This document shows, one piece after another, positions 36,601 through 46,943 of a DNA stretch of 64,000 nucleotides (positions are counted from its first letter, which is position 1; each line of letters starts with the position of its first letter). Source of the DNA: Periconia sp. R9002 (Eukaryota > Ascomycota > Dothideomycetes > Pleosporales > Periconiaceae); NCBI GenBank assembly GCA_023627715.1, contig JAMAHW010000008.1, positions 186,001 to 250,000 on the forward strand, read 5' to 3'. The position numbers were made by a program, and so were the translations under genes. The notes beneath the pieces are model-generated. The model saw nothing but the letters and a program-made list of their open reading frames with translations, was not told the origin of the DNA and ran no database searches.

Positions 36601-37424
36601 ATGCATAAACTGCATGTGGCCGCGATATAGCGGCATGGTTTACGAACTTTCAAAAATAGCGGTTATGGCTTGGCAAAGAATACCTTCGGCATCGATGGCG
36701 TCAATGGTTAGGTCTCTGTCGATTTTGACAGCATGTGAATGATATCTAGTCTTCCACAATGCAAGGAACCTTGCCATTATGAAATACCCTTCTGGTGATC
36801 TTATGTGATTGGATGTTGAATTTCCGCTTTGAACATTGCAAATATCCGTGATACTCTAGTGCATACATTCGAACTCTAGCTGTGGCGCAAATATGTGGCG
36901 ATGCGGGGTGGCCCATTTAGACTAAACGTTTGCTTGAATCAAAACAACGGTCAACCTCCATGTACAGTTTTCTCTAACGAGCGCGCAGGCGAACATTCAA
37001 ATTGTTAGCATACCTAACGCTCCCAAACCCTAACTCTCCAATTCAACAGGCTCGTATGTCAATTATCTCAAACAAAAAAGGTAAGTTTGTATGCAATCGG
37101 CTTGTATATGCGACGTTGGAGGGGAAACACTTCGACGACGCATAAACAATTCGGTTCAGATTCCTACATGTACTTTGCGATCTCTATCGTAAGAGCTAAC
37201 ACATGAAATAGGCTGAAGAGACTTCGAATTTGCATTACTTACCTCCATCGTGGAATCTCGTGAGCACCGTCACCATCAGTACATACAACGGACCCAAACT
37301 CAGCTCCTTCTATTAAAATCTCCCAAAATCAGAGAAGAAAAAGAAAAGAAAGAAAGAAGACTGTTTGCACGTCTTTCATAATCGCCATCCCCACGGTCCG
37401 CCAACTTCGATAAATATCGCAAGT
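36601..37424. other. intergenic, no supported gene
   Basis: About 820 bp with the eL13 3' end and the promoter of the Hri1 family gene. A purine-rich GAAAAAGAAAAGAAAGAAAG run lies at 37333-37360, just upstream of the next start. No gene or RNA seen. Confidence 0.45.
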
Positions 37425-38473
37425 ATGGTATCAACAGCACCCACTATCAACGAAACCACCTCGCAGCCAAATCCACGTGAGGCCAGCATATCCGTCCGCA
37501 ATTACATCTACATTCTCCCCTACCCAATCCCAGACGGTGTCCCCGTCCCGTACACGCTCGGCCTGCCTGACGTAAACCCACTCAACCTGGCCTCCAATGC
37601 CTTCGAACCAACTAACACACTCGTCTTGACCAGCATCAAGAAGACCTTTGTCGACATACGCATATTCCGGTACCTATCTCCCTTCCCTCCACTTCGCCCA
37701 CTCCATCCCCAGCAACCACCAATAAAAGACAACCCACTAACCCATAACCCAGCCCCATCCAACCATCAGACCCTGAACTCCCCAACACCGGCGGGCCCCT
37801 CTCGCGCCTAGACTGGGCCTTCAGCGGAACCTCCAGCAGCATCCCCATCCCGGACCCTTACACAACCTCCACAGGCGGCTCCCAGGGCCCGCACGCCAAC
37901 GCCCGCACGTGGAGCGGCCCCGTGACGCGCGCCTCGTGGACGCACTGGGTCGACTCGCGACACCCCGTCGGCACGCCCGCGGCCCAGATCCCCACCGACA
38001 CGGGCCTCATGTTCCCCATCAACGCCATGCAGGCGCTCGAGCACGGCGCGGCGCCGAATCCCCAGACGGGCGTCATGCAGAGCCATGAGGAGATGTGGAC
38101 GGATTGCGCCATCAAGGCTTGTGCACCGCAGACGACGGTTTTCAACATCGTGCTTAGGATCGATGTCCCCGAGTACAAGGTCAGAGGCGTGGTGCTGCGC
38201 TTAGGGCAGTTCTGCCAGGGGATTGTGATGCAGAAGGACGCTGTCACAGTGGAGCGTTGGGAGTTCTTGGAGGGAAAGGCGGGTGGTGGGAACAAAGGAG
38301 GAGAGTGGAAGAGGACGGTGAGGATCGGTGATGGGTTCTTGCCCTGCGCGTTCACGTTCAAGGAGGAGGCGTGCGAGTTGGGCGGCACGATTGTGTACGG
38401 GCAGCACGTGTGGAAGGTCGAGGAGAAGGTCGAGTGGAGCGATGTCACGCAGCATGTGGAAGAGGACGAATAG
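37425..38473 (+). CDS. HRI1: Hri1 family protein
   Basis: 321 residues, exons 37425-37669 and 37753-38473 (966 nt). It resembles the Hri1 family: an N-terminal half with SISVRNYIYILPYP and TLVLTSIKKTFVDIRIF, then LDWAFSGTS and the W-x-H-W motif WTHWVDSRHPVG, and a second beta-rich half with LRLGQFCQGIVMQ. Yeast Hri1 is a non-essential protein reported to associate with the Hrr25 kinase and Sec72; its biochemical role is unknown. The intron acceptor is AACCCAG at 37752; the later CATCAG would put the frame out. The product is probably a cytosolic double beta-barrel-like protein. Confidence 0.82.
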
Positions 38474-39076
38474 GTCATTGTTTTGTTTTTCCAATTGGGG
38501 TTCCTTGGATGGTACATGTATGTATAAACACCAAACTATAACAGACAAAGGGGGGGTATCAAAGGAAACACTATGTATACACTTTTTGTAATCCCAATAC
38601 CCATCCAAGTGCCATGCAACACTCGTAACAAAAACTCCATAAAAACAAGTCGTCCATGCCACTGATGCTCCATTCCAGACACCGGAGATGATTTACAAAC
38701 AAACAACATGAAACCCTAATCGCTCAAAGGAACAACATTAACCCTTTACAATCCCTTTCATCTCCTCAAACCCCTACAGAAAAATCCCATCCTCGCCATA
38801 TCCTGTCAGTCGTTCAAACGTGGGGCAAGCACATATCTCCCTCGATCACAAGTAACAGCACGCAGCGATGGCAGCCGCTCGACACAGGTCACAACTGCGG
38901 ACACATGGTCGAAAGCAAACCACCACCCCTACCTACTACCACCCTCTGATCACACTCATACGCACGGAGGAGGCAGGGTAGCAGCTCGACTCAGGTCACT
39001 TCTGCGGACACATGGTCGAAAGCTGCTACTTGCTCCTCCTGACACTTGCTGTTGTTTGCTGCCCCCTGTTTTATAT
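38474..39076. other. intergenic between convergent genes
   Basis: About 600 bp with the 3' flanks of two convergent genes. It contains the imperfect direct repeat listed at 38871-39023. No gene seen. Confidence 0.5.
38871..39023. repeat. imperfect direct repeat pair, about 45 bp
   Basis: Copy 1 at 38871-38916 and copy 2 at 38981-39023 share GCGGACACATGGTCGAAAGC exactly and a similar GCAG...CTCGAC...CAGGTCAC lead, with three bases missing in copy 2. The starts are 110 bp apart. It lies in the shared 3' flank of two convergent genes. Confidence 0.8.
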
Positions 39077-40375
39077 TTACGACGACTTCCTGAGGCTCTT
39101 GCGAGGGACTTCGTCGTCTTCCAAGTCCGAGTCTTCTCCGTGACGACGCTTCAGTGGCCTCGAGGGCCCGGGGAGTTCGGCGAAGCGCACGCGTTTGGCG
39201 GCCTTGACGACTCGACCTGCAGAGGTGGTGGTGTTCGATTCGGGCGTGTTCTGCGAAATTGCTGGCTTGAGGGTCCTGCTGCTGCTGCTCCTGCTGCTGC
39301 TGTTGACCTGGGTTCGCTGGGTACGCTGGGTTCGAGGCGATCCTGCCGCCTTGGTTGTGGAGCGTGTCGAAGCGCGGGTATAGTGGGTGTGCCTCGAAGT
39401 AGCTACTGAAGTCTGTGTAGGAGCTTCCGGCGAAATGGGCGACAGCGAAGAGACATATTCCCGTGCTTCTTGTTCCTGTGTGGGAGATTCAGGGGAAGAA
39501 GGCTCATCATATCGCCGAGAGCTGCATCGAGACTTCTGGGATGACTTGCCCGAACCACGCAGGGGGGAGGAAGATGGCGAATATGCGGTTGCCGAAGAGG
39601 AATCTCCTTCGTCCCAGTCGAGGCCTTGTCCGGTTTGGCCGTACTCCCTCAATTCTTCGATTGCTTCCTCGGTATCTGGGCAGTAGAATGTTGTGTTTAC
39701 GTCTACTGGGAGGCCCTTGTAACCGCGAGGAAGTGGAAAGGCCGAGTTTTTATCTGCGAGAGGAGAGTCGTTCGTGGTGTTGTTACGCCTCAGTTCGTCG
39801 ATGACATCTTCAGCATCAGGGCAGTAGAACGATGTGTTGACGTCGGCCGGTAGTCCTTTGTATCCTCGGGGAGGCGAATTGGTGAGAGTTGTGTCGGACA
39901 GCGGAGAACTGTTGGTATCTTTGGGACGCCTCAGTTCAGCAGTCGCTTCTTCGGCATTGGGGCAGTAGAATGTCGTGTTGCCATCTACTGGAAGTCCTTC
40001 GACTCGACGAGCGGGCGCAGGAGAGGGTGAAGGAGTGAGAGTGGGTGAGACTATAGTGGGCGAGGATTTATAGTCTTCTTCTTCCTCGGCAATCGTCTCG
40101 GTATCGCTGAGAGGTTGCGATGAAGCGTTGGATTGAACTTCATCGGGGTCTGCATGACCATTGTCTTGTTCGGGCTGGGAGGGCTCTTGATGGACACGAT
40201 ACATGCGTACATCGCGGCGGGCTTCGAGTGCCGCACGGAGTGCGCGCCTGGTCCGGGAATCCATCGAAAAAGGGAGGACTTCGCTGATGAATTGGGCCAC
40301 TTCGGTCACCGTGAGGGAGGTGTAGGAAGTGGCCATATTCGATGAAGTGGATGACACGGAGGATGTCGATGTCAT
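39077..40375 (-). CDS. unrecognised protein with three 47-residue repeats
   Basis: Single exon, 432 residues, start at the first ATG (MTSTSSVSST). I recognise no family. A short N-terminal helical region (VTEVAQFISEVLPFSMDS, then RRALRAALEARR) is followed by an acidic linker. Three copies of a unit built on GLPxDxNTxFYCPDxEExxxELR begin near residues 124, 171 and 218. The spacers between units are also alike (NSSPLSDTTLTNSPPRGYK and NDSPLADKNSAFPLPRGYK), so the period is about 47 residues. The C-terminal half is Ser/Thr/Arg-rich and disordered and ends in basic clusters (KAAKRVRFAE, PLKRRHGED, RKSLRKSS) that look like nuclear signals. Each unit keeps one Cys, but there is no zinc-finger spacing. 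Confidence 0.85.
   Translation of the reverse strand: MTSTSSVSSTSSNMATSYTSLTVTEVAQFISEVLPFSMDSRTRRALRAALEARRDVRMYRVHQEPSQPEQDNGHADPDEVQSNASSQPLSDTETIAEEEEDYKSSPTIVSPTLTPSPSPAPARRVEGLPVDGNTTFYCPNAEEATAELRRPKDTNSSPLSDTTLTNSPPRGYKGLPADVNTSFYCPDAEDVIDELRRNNTTNDSPLADKNSAFPLPRGYKGLPVDVNTTFYCPDTEEAIEELREYGQTGQGLDWDEGDSSSATAYSPSSSPLRGSGKSSQKSRCSSRRYDEPSSPESPTQEQEAREYVSSLSPISPEAPTQTSVATSRHTHYTRASTRSTTKAAGSPRTQRTQRTQVNSSSRSSSSRTLKPAISQNTPESNTTTSAGRVVKAAKRVRFAELPGPSRPLKRRHGEDSDLEDDEVPRKSLRKSS
39635..40006 (-). repeat. three in-frame 141-bp tandem units
   Basis: Coding repeats within the preceding gene, at about 40006-39866, 39865-39725 and 39724-39635 (the last is partial). Units 2 and 3 are closest to each other (GYKGLPADVNTSFYCPDAED versus GYKGLPVDVNTTFYCPDTEE). 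They differ at many silent and replacement sites, so the duplication is not recent. Confidence 0.8.
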
Positions 40376-41991
40376 CTTGGATGTGTTTGTCTTGTGAGAC
40401 CGGGGGTGGTTGTTGAATGAAGACACATATAAGAGTCGGTGTCGACAAGGTTGTCCTGGACTTAGGGATTGTGCAGTATATGCATGATATGCTCGAGTGA
40501 GTGGAAATGAGGTTGAACGTGGTTGATAATCGTAGTTGGGTTGATAGTCGCGCAGCGGTGGGAAATTATATACTCCTTCTCCTACTTACTAACCGTGTAG
40601 GTAATCAGTACCTAGACCAAGTCGACGGTGAAAGGTGAAAGGGGGGGGGGGGGGGGGTTGTGCGGCAGCAAACAGACAAAACGACTTTTCATTCGACATC
40701 AACTAGGTGGAGGCGGGGATATCAGTCAGTGAATAACGAAGCGAGTTGAGTCAGTGGGAACAAACGCATACAATACCACAACCACGGTATGGCCCAGGGA
40801 AAATCACGACGACACTGAGTCAGTACTTGATAATGGCTTGTCCCACCTCTCTAAGGGACCAATTACAGGAGGGGAATTGTGAGGGTTATTGTGTACTACT
40901 CTTGAAGCGCTCATTATATGTCATCCGCAATCGCCTTCGTTTGTTAAAACTTGACGAGCAAACCGATTAACACTAGCTACTGTTACTATTGTGTCTGAGA
41001 CATTACATCTAAGCTTCTCCACCCAGACTTAACCTATTACCAATAGATTGGCTGAACCTTAGATACAGCATAACCAATACTCTTCACACCTATTTCAGTT
41101 ACGGTTATGTACAGGCCAAGTAGTTCTCATATTGCTATCGTCATCGTATGCTCTATATATCAACAAGGCGACTCAATTCGCATCCTCATAGGAAGAGAGC
41201 AAGGCCACAGAGGAAATGAAAACAAAACGCAGCTCATATACGGCCATTTCGATACCAGAAAAGCAACAGCCCTATCTCTAACAGCGGCGAAGAGTGGATT
41301 TCGTCCGGATCAAGTTTTGAAAATGATAAGTAAAAACCCTCACCTAGTTCTCTCCAATTCCAACCTCGAGGTACTGAGTAGCAGCTGTCTGCACATCGGT
41401 ACCCATGAACGCCAATCGTGATGTCCTCCTTCTTTTCACTCCTTTCCTCCAAAGGCTTTTGATTCCCCTTTTTGAAAGTTTTTATGTCTAGGTGGAGCCC
41501 CTTAGGATAGCGTATGCTGGATTAAATACATATGAAACTATGAATTTATAAAGTTGTATCATTGCATAGCGATTGGATTACTCGCGGTATCGACACAGGC
41601 AACAGGTGAAAACACGTCCGCGACCGGGACGTGTACACGGGGCAAATGTATAGTAGATTGTAGGCAGATTCTAAAATTCGTTCTAAACGGGCGTGAACAC
41701 TGGCTCAGCGATTAGATAGTACTGGAGAGTGAAGGTCGACCAAGAACAATTGCCATTAGATGTTTACCACTTAGAAGGCGGGTCTACATATAACCGCATT
41801 CTTTTTATAGTTGGTAATAGCGGGTCATCATGATTTTAAAGTAAAGTTTTATTTTTGCCGGACTCTAAAGAAAATTTGTGACTACGTGGTAGGTGTAACA
41901 ATACCTAAGTAAAGAAATACGGCTAGTTAATAGCTGACACCCCATCACCTTGGGTGAAAGGAGGAATCTGTTGTCCTCCCACGATAACTCC
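40376..41991. other. intergenic, no supported gene
   Basis: 1.6 kb with the promoter of the repeat-protein gene and the 3' flank of the Lunapark gene. It has a 17-G run and TA-rich stretches around 41500-41900. Short frames at 40746-40970 and 41107-41421 lack family features. Confidence 0.45.
40641..40657 (+). repeat. mononucleotide run of 17 G
   Basis: Uninterrupted poly-G about 265 bp upstream of the repeat-protein start. A run this long is prone to length error and could form a G-quadruplex-like structure. Confidence 0.85.
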
Positions 41992-43251
41992 TTATTTTTT
42001 CCCTCCTTTCTTCGTCTTGCTCCTCGTGGATCTTGCAGGTGGCGGTGTTTCAACCGTCTCGCTTGCAGGATCTGCTTCGGAATCTTCGCTGGCTGCTATT
42101 TCAGCTTGTACTTCCTCAGGATCCAAATCAGAAGCGCCATCATTGGTGGCAATGAGCTCTGTCTCTTTGGCCTTCCTCTCTGCTTCCCAGCCTTGGACTA
42201 ACTGCGAAACAGCATCGGCTTCGGTTTTCTCCTTTCCATTCCATGCGTGACATCCACCGCACCTCCAGCGACCCACATCTTCTAATGAACGAGTTCCCGG
42301 AGGAGCCTGGCCATTGACTAATCTACATTCGGTGCAGATAAGAGCGAAACGGTTCTTGGCCTGGGTTTCGTCCTCGCCCAGTAGCGAGTCCAGTATACGG
42401 TCGTACCAATGCACTTGAGTGTAAGCAGCCGGTGAAGAAGCCGAGTATTGCTTAGTAATTTCAGCAGACGAGAACGCATTCGGGGCAAATTCCTCCCCGG
42501 GTAATTCTGGTGGCATGACTTGGGGCGGGGGAGGACCTTGCATAGATGATGCAGACGTAGGTCGTTGAGGAGTAGAAGGCCGATTTTGAGGTTTCAATGA
42601 TTGGATATTGGCGGTGGGTGGAGGCGCGATGCCTGTTCGTTGCGATGGAGCTTGTGCAGGCTTCTGTTGACCCTGGGGTTTTTGTTGTGCGGGGCTGGCC
42701 GTCTGCTTTGATTTGGGTGGAGAGCCATATTTTTCAAGCAATTGCTGGGTAGAATTGTACTTGGTTGCTTCTTTGAGTTTCTCTATAGTGTCATCCCGCT
42801 CTTTCGAAAGACTCTTGATGTAAGCGTCCGTGTTAGTGATGCGGTAATCGTAATATCGTGTCAACGAGGTACGAGTGAGGTAGATCCTACACACGATCAG
42901 CATGTAAAATCGACGCAAATTCCGCATATGGTTTCTCACAGCACCGGTCCACCAGCGACTATGGAGACCTCGATAGCAGTCCAGTTCTTCCATCCTGTGA
43001 CCAGGGTCAACAGCACCGCTGCGAGGATGTACGCAAAACCGGCGTAAAGAGTCCACATAACACGGACGCGCCGTGACTTTTGCTTCAAGTTGTCATTTCT
43101 TGCGGCGGCCCTCGTGATTTTCCCGCTGATTGTCGAAAGTGTCCGCTCGAAGGACGCAGCGTCCCTGCTTGACTATCGATGTTTGTTAGCCCACAGACAC
43201 GTCAAATATGTGAGTGGAATTACGCACCTTGAACGGCCAGAAGGACACCAT
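41992..43251 (-). CDS. LNP1: Lunapark, ER three-way-junction stabilising protein
   Basis: Endoplasmic reticulum membrane protein that stabilises tubule junctions, 383 residues. Exons: 43251-43228 (24 nt), 43172-42940 and 42886-41992, total 1152 nt. The start MVSFWPFK is typical of the family. Two transmembrane helices lie at about 47-68 and 72-90, followed by a coiled coil (TNTDAYIKSLSKERDDTIEK) and the conserved KYNSTQQLLEKYG. A Pro/Gln-rich linker leads to the zinc ribbon (NRFALICTEC, then RWRCGGCHAWNG) with all four cysteines. The C-terminus is acidic and ends KTKKGGKK. The first donor is AAG|GTGCGT with acceptor GATAG at 43173; other acceptors break the frame. A 270-bp divergent promoter is shared with MZM1. 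Confidence 0.94.
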
Positions 43252-43521
43252 GGTGTTGTGGATTTAGGAAGCGGGTTGAATGCAGCCCGATGAGGGTGCT
43301 AAACTTTAAGTTTAAGGCCACGAGGGCATGATCGCGTGTTGCTAAAAGACTGGAGGTTGCGGGTTGGCGACGTCACGTAGAGTGCCTGGGGAAGCTCCAG
43401 CAGCTGACTGTTCGCCGCTGCAGAACGCCAACATCCCTGTCGGCCGGCCCTCGACTTTGACATCCTTCAACATCTTCAGTTTTGGAACAACCCATCATCA
43501 ACTATAACCACAACGAATCCC
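43252..43521. promoter_or_regulatory. bidirectional promoter between LNP1 and MZM1
   Basis: The two start codons are 270 bp apart and diverge, so both promoters must share this short stretch. It has no clear TATA box, in line with housekeeping use. Confidence 0.6.
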
Positions 43522-43984
43522 ATGTCACGCGAGATGGCTTTGCAAGCATATAGACATCTATTGCGCTCCACGCGCATCGCATTCGAAGGTATTCGCCTCC
43601 CTATCTATCAATGGGTCCGATTCAGAAAAACTTACGTCCGCAAAGGAGATATGCCGACCCTTTTCGCCGCACGCACCAAAGTACGCTCTCATTTCGAGGA
43701 GAATCGCAGCCTCACCACCGGAAGCAAGGAGATGTCGGAACAAATTACACATGCTGAAGAGGTGGCAAAGTTTTTGAGGGAGAATGTAGTGCAAGGACAT
43801 GCAACAGATGCAGATGGCAATTACAGTACGTCGGAGTGTTTTTCCACACATCCGTGGATTCATTATTTGCTAATGTTACATGACAGAGCTTCGGATACAC
43901 AAGTACACTGAGCGCGGAGATAATGAGGATATCAAGAAAAGCAAAGGAAAAACACTGTCAGGAACCAAATGCTGCTCGTCCTGA
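43522..43984 (+). CDS. MZM1: Mzm1, LYR-type complex III assembly factor
   Basis: Small mitochondrial matrix protein of the LYR family, 114 residues, that stabilises the Rieske iron-sulfur protein before its insertion in complex III; in yeast its loss also lowers matrix zinc. Exons 43522-43588, 43646-43825 and 43887-43984, total 345 nt. The LYR-like [18 protein letters not shown] opens the protein. [16 protein letters not shown] and the C-terminal [18 protein letters not shown] are family hallmarks. Intron 1 splits the Gly codon after AFE. Its stop is only 77 bp from the stop of the convergent spliceosome gene. Confidence 0.93.
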
Positions 43985-44061
43985 ACTTTTAGACCACCCA
44001 ACCTTGAAAAGATACCCGTATATACCAATCAAACGCCGAATCCCATGATATAGTAGATTTA

Positions 44062-45174
44062 TTAATTGCCCGCCAAACTGGCATAGGCGACCTCATCGTC
44101 CGCTCCTGGGGGTGGTGCGATCGCTGTATTGGTATCGAGACTTGCAGGCGCAGTTTCAATGGCCCCTTGCGCTGCCTCTCCACGTCCTTTTCCAGCCACT
44201 TTCCTACCCTCTTTCGCATACATCATGCGTATATTTTGATCAAGCGTATCGAGTTGTTTTGGCCTTCCCCAGGTGACCTTCATTGGGCACCCTTTGATGA
44301 CCACCTTGCCCTTGAGTGTCTCCGCGGCCGATTCTGCATCTTGTCGCTTGACATAGTTGATGTATGCACAGTGCGCTCGATGTGAGCACACGACTGATCG
44401 AAGTTGGCCATACTGGGCGAAATGAGTACGGATCTCGTGTTCGGGTAGGTCGTCTTCCACCCCAGTGACAAAGAGTGAGGCAATATTCGGGTCCTTAGGC
44501 GGCAACCAATCTTCGGGTTTTGGTGTTGAAGCTGCGCCTCCTCGAACTTGCCGCATTCCTCCACGTCCACTGACCAGACCTCGCGTATCCCTCGTCCTTA
44601 TCGGGCCAGGAGCATGTCCGGTGCTGGAGCCCTCTCCGGCTATTCCACCCGGCGCAGGAAGTGCTTTCTGTCCTCCTTCCCCCTCTGCTTCCAGCCTCCT
44701 CTGTTTTTTGTAGTACGGTTCGCTCTGTGCTAGCCGCTTCAGTAAGTCACGGGCCTTTTCGTCTGTTTTCTCGTAGGCCTCTACAGCACCTCTTCCTTCC
44801 TCGATTTCTTTCTCGTGTTCTTGAGCGTAGAACTGTCGGTTTACATCGCTCTGAGGTCCAGGCGCAACCATCTTCAAAGCAGCATCGCGGACAACGATGG
44901 GGAGGCCGAAAGAGAGATCCAGCATGCAGCACTGGCAACAGTTCTTGAGGCGTGCGCATGTCAGGCATATATTTGTGCGTTTTTGTCGGGCTGTGCGATC
45001 AGCCTTCCATCGAAAGATGGTAAATGGTCGGGTGCAAATCTTGCATTCAGCGCCATAGTCTTCTTTGAGCATCTGAACGTAAGGATTCTCAGGTAAACAC
45101 CTCTCACAGACGGAGGGGAAATCAGTAGTCTCCCAACCGGACCTGTTCAGGTCCTGCTTGATTTGTGGAGGCAT
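44062..45174 (-). CDS. ECM2: pre-mRNA splicing factor Slt11/Ecm2 (Cwf5/RBM22)
   Basis: Nuclear spliceosome component of the NineTeen-related complex that contacts U6 and intron RNA in the active site; human orthologue RBM22. Single exon, 370 residues, starting at MPPQIKQDLN; an upstream in-frame extension lacks an ATG. The N-terminal zinc-finger region has CERC, CKIC, CLTC and CCQCC cysteine sets within residues 23-83, with the conserved AECKICTRPFTIFRWK. One RRM lies at about 233-306 (SLFVTGVEDDLPEHEIRTHF, then HCAYINYV), followed by MKVTWGRPK. The C-terminal tail is shorter than in metazoan RBM22. Confidence 0.95.
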   Translation of the reverse strand: MPPQIKQDLNRSGWETTDFPSVCERCLPENPYVQMLKEDYGAECKICTRPFTIFRWKADRTARQKRTNICLTCARLKNCCQCCMLDLSFGLPIVVRDAALKMVAPGPQSDVNRQFYAQEHEKEIEEGRGAVEAYEKTDEKARDLLKRLAQSEPYYKKQRRLEAEGEGGQKALPAPGGIAGEGSSTGHAPGPIRTRDTRGLVSGRGGMRQVRGGAASTPKPEDWLPPKDPNIASLFVTGVEDDLPEHEIRTHFAQYGQLRSVVCSHRAHCAYINYVKRQDAESAAETLKGKVVIKGCPMKVTWGRPKQLDTLDQNIRMMYAKEGRKVAGKGRGEAAQGAIETAPASLDTNTAIAPPPGADDEVAYASLAGN

Positions 45175-45695
45175 GGCGCGGGAAAGTGGCGGGAGCCTGG
45201 TTACGGCGATGGGTTTGCACAAACTCGTCGGCGGGATAAGCTGGGCGAGTTGTCTGTTCAATAAGAGGAGCGTCTGTACGAAGTCGGGAAGTTAACAAGG
45301 CAGCGTGGGGCAAAGCTCTGGTGCAATCAAGACGCAGGGTGGTAGATGTAAAATGACGCGAAGCCGAGATCTACTAATCGAGGCGAACGGGAGAAAAGCG
45401 CGTCCGTGCGGTGGAAAAATTATTTCGCCGTTCCGAATGTTCGCACTTAGCTACTTGTGATTGGCTGAAGGATACACTAGTCACATACGGATTAGCGATT
45501 CGCTGGGGAGTTACATGCCCCTTTAGACCCTTAGACCATAAAAATTACCGACCGCCATTTGTTTTTAAACAATGGTTCTGCCCCCTCTTTGGACCGTTTC
45601 TACTCCATCAATTGACAAGGACTCGACCGTCTCAAGCAAAGTTCGCCTCTAGCTGCTCCCAACACCTTTTGACTGTCACTACTACTACCTCCACC
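45175..45695. promoter_or_regulatory. divergent promoter between ECM2 and ERG6
   Basis: 521 bp between the divergent start codons. The half nearest ERG6 is pyrimidine-rich (ACTACTACCTCCACC just before the ATG). I do not see a clear match to a sterol-response element. Confidence 0.5.
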
Positions 45696-46943
45696 ATGTC
45701 TCCCATTGCACTTGAGAAAGAGGACCATATCCGTGATGCGGAATTCAACAAGGCCATGCACGGCAAATCGGCTCAGGTCCAGGGCGGTCTAAGGGCTTTG
45801 CTCGCAAAAGATAAGGTGGCACATAACGCGGCCATCGACGAGTACTGGAAGCACTGGGACAACAAAGCCGCAGAAGACGAGACTGAGGAAACTCGCAAGG
45901 TACTATTCGAACTTTACTATCCAATGCACTGAATCGCCACGCTAACGACGCCAGGCTCGTCGCGATGAATATGCTACGCTTACAAGGCATTACTATAATC
46001 TGGCGACCGACCTGTATGAGTACGGCTGGGGCCAAAGCTTCCACTTCTGCCGCTATGCCTACGGCGAATCATTCTACCAAGCTATTGCCCGCCACGAACA
46101 CTATCTTGCGCACATGATGGGACTCCGTGAGAACATGCGTGTGTTGGACGTCGGTTGCGGTGTCGGCGGTCCTGCCCGGGAGATAGTCAAGTTCAGCGGC
46201 GTCAATGTTGTAGGTTTGAACAACAACAACTATCAAATCGAGCGTGCAACCCACTACGCTCAGAAGGAGGGCCTCTCACACAAGCTCTCGTTCACCAAAG
46301 GTGATTTCATGGTATGTACATCCACATCCATGAGAAGCCAAGATTCTCACTAACTTCGAAATAGCAAATGTCTTTCCCCGACAACTCTTTTGACGCTGTT
46401 TACGCTATCGAGGCCACTGTGCACGCACCCTCACTAGAAGGCATCTACAGCGAGATCTTCCGCGTGCTCAAGCCAGGCGGTGTCTTCGGCGTGTACGAAT
46501 GGTTGATGACAGACAAATACGATAATGACAACCCCAAGCACCGCGAAATCCGTCTCGGCATTGAAATCGGTGACGGTATCTCCAACATGGAGAAGGTTGA
46601 TGTTGCCCTCAAAGCTATGAAGACTGCAGGCTTCATCTTGGAGCACAACGAAGACTTGGCAGACCGAGATGATCCTTTCCCATGGTATTGGCCCATCGCC
46701 GGTGAAATGAAGTACATGTCCAGCGTGAAGGACCTCTTCACCGTCTTGCGGATGACGCATATTGGACGAGGGCTGGTGCATAGGTTTGTCGGCGCTTTGG
46801 AGATGATTGGTATTGCTCCAAGGGGGACACAGAAGACTGCAGACAGTCTGGCACTAGCTGCAGACAGTCTGGTTGCTGGCGGACGGGAGAAGCTTTTCAC
46901 GCCCATGTACCTGATGGTTGGGCGCAAACCGGCTGACGCTTGA
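45696..46943 (+). CDS. ERG6: sterol 24-C-methyltransferase
   Basis: Transfers a methyl group from S-adenosylmethionine to C-24 of zymosterol or lanosterol-type sterols in ergosterol synthesis, at the ER and lipid droplets. 379 residues from exons 45696-45899, 45955-46311 and 46365-46943. The sterol-binding [20 protein letters not shown] lies at about 89-108. SAM motif I is [14 protein letters not shown] at about 134-147, followed by [12 protein letters not shown]. The C-terminal sterol methyltransferase domain has [10 protein letters not shown] and the ending [12 protein letters not shown]. All junctions are phase 0. Complete and apparently functional. Confidence 0.97.
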
